Assembly (NCBI GenBank): GCA_900545055.1
Contig: UQXP01000073.1
Location: 1-5,953, forward strand
DNA: 5,953 nt
From: an uncultured Collinsella sp.
Lineage (GTDB): Bacteria > Actinomycetota > Coriobacteriia > Coriobacteriales > Coriobacteriaceae
Direction: 5' to 3'
In this document: one piece after another, positions 5,930 through 5,953 of the stretch
How the letters are laid out: every line of letters starts with the position of its first letter
How positions within the stretch are numbered: the stretch's first letter is position 1
Program-made: the position numbers and the translations under genes
The notes under the pieces: generated by a model
What the model saw: the letters and a program-made list of their open reading frames with translations, nothing else
The model's database searches: none
Told to the model about the DNA's origin: nothing

Positions 5930-5953
5930 CTTAGAAGCAGTTCATTTGGGACG

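Overview
The window is GC-rich (clearly above half by eye) and densely coded. Gene content and style suggest a high-GC Gram-positive gut actinobacterium, most like Coriobacteriia (for example Collinsella or a relative). This is an inference from codon use, a PstS lipoprotein, a PepV-type dipeptidase and a DegV protein, not from a marker gene.

Region 1 (1-2387, minus strand) is the front of a high-affinity phosphate transport operon in the order pstS, pstC, pstA. pstA starts at a GTG that overlaps the pstC stop and runs off the left edge. PstS captures phosphate outside the cell and PstC/PstA form the channel. The ATPase PstB and the regulator PhoU are presumably beyond the edge.

Region 2 (2388-2680) has no gene. 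It holds the pst leader: a 7-bp hairpin just upstream of pstS, a weak PHO-box-like site with a candidate -10, and a very long hairpin (2591-2659). In the minus-strand transcript that hairpin is followed by a U-rich tract, so it probably ends the dipeptidase transcript.

Region 3 (2681-4834, minus strand) is a likely two-gene unit: a HAD-family phosphatase followed by an M20/PepV-type zinc dipeptidase with all expected metal ligands. Region 4 (4835-4990) is a compact divergent promoter region with alternating TTCAA/TTGA(A) inverted repeats, typical in form of an operator. Region 5 (4991-5851, plus strand) is a DegV/FakB-type fatty-acid-binding protein with an altered C-terminal motif. Region 6 (5852-5953) is non-coding and holds a second copy of the long hairpin.

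The most unusual signal is this hairpin pair. The two copies sit 15-21 nt after the stop codons of two unrelated genes, share a 20-nt exact match and differ by paired changes that keep the stem. They look like members of a dispersed palindromic repeat family, one of which serves as a terminator. I see no defence system, CRISPR array, RNA gene or intact mobile element.
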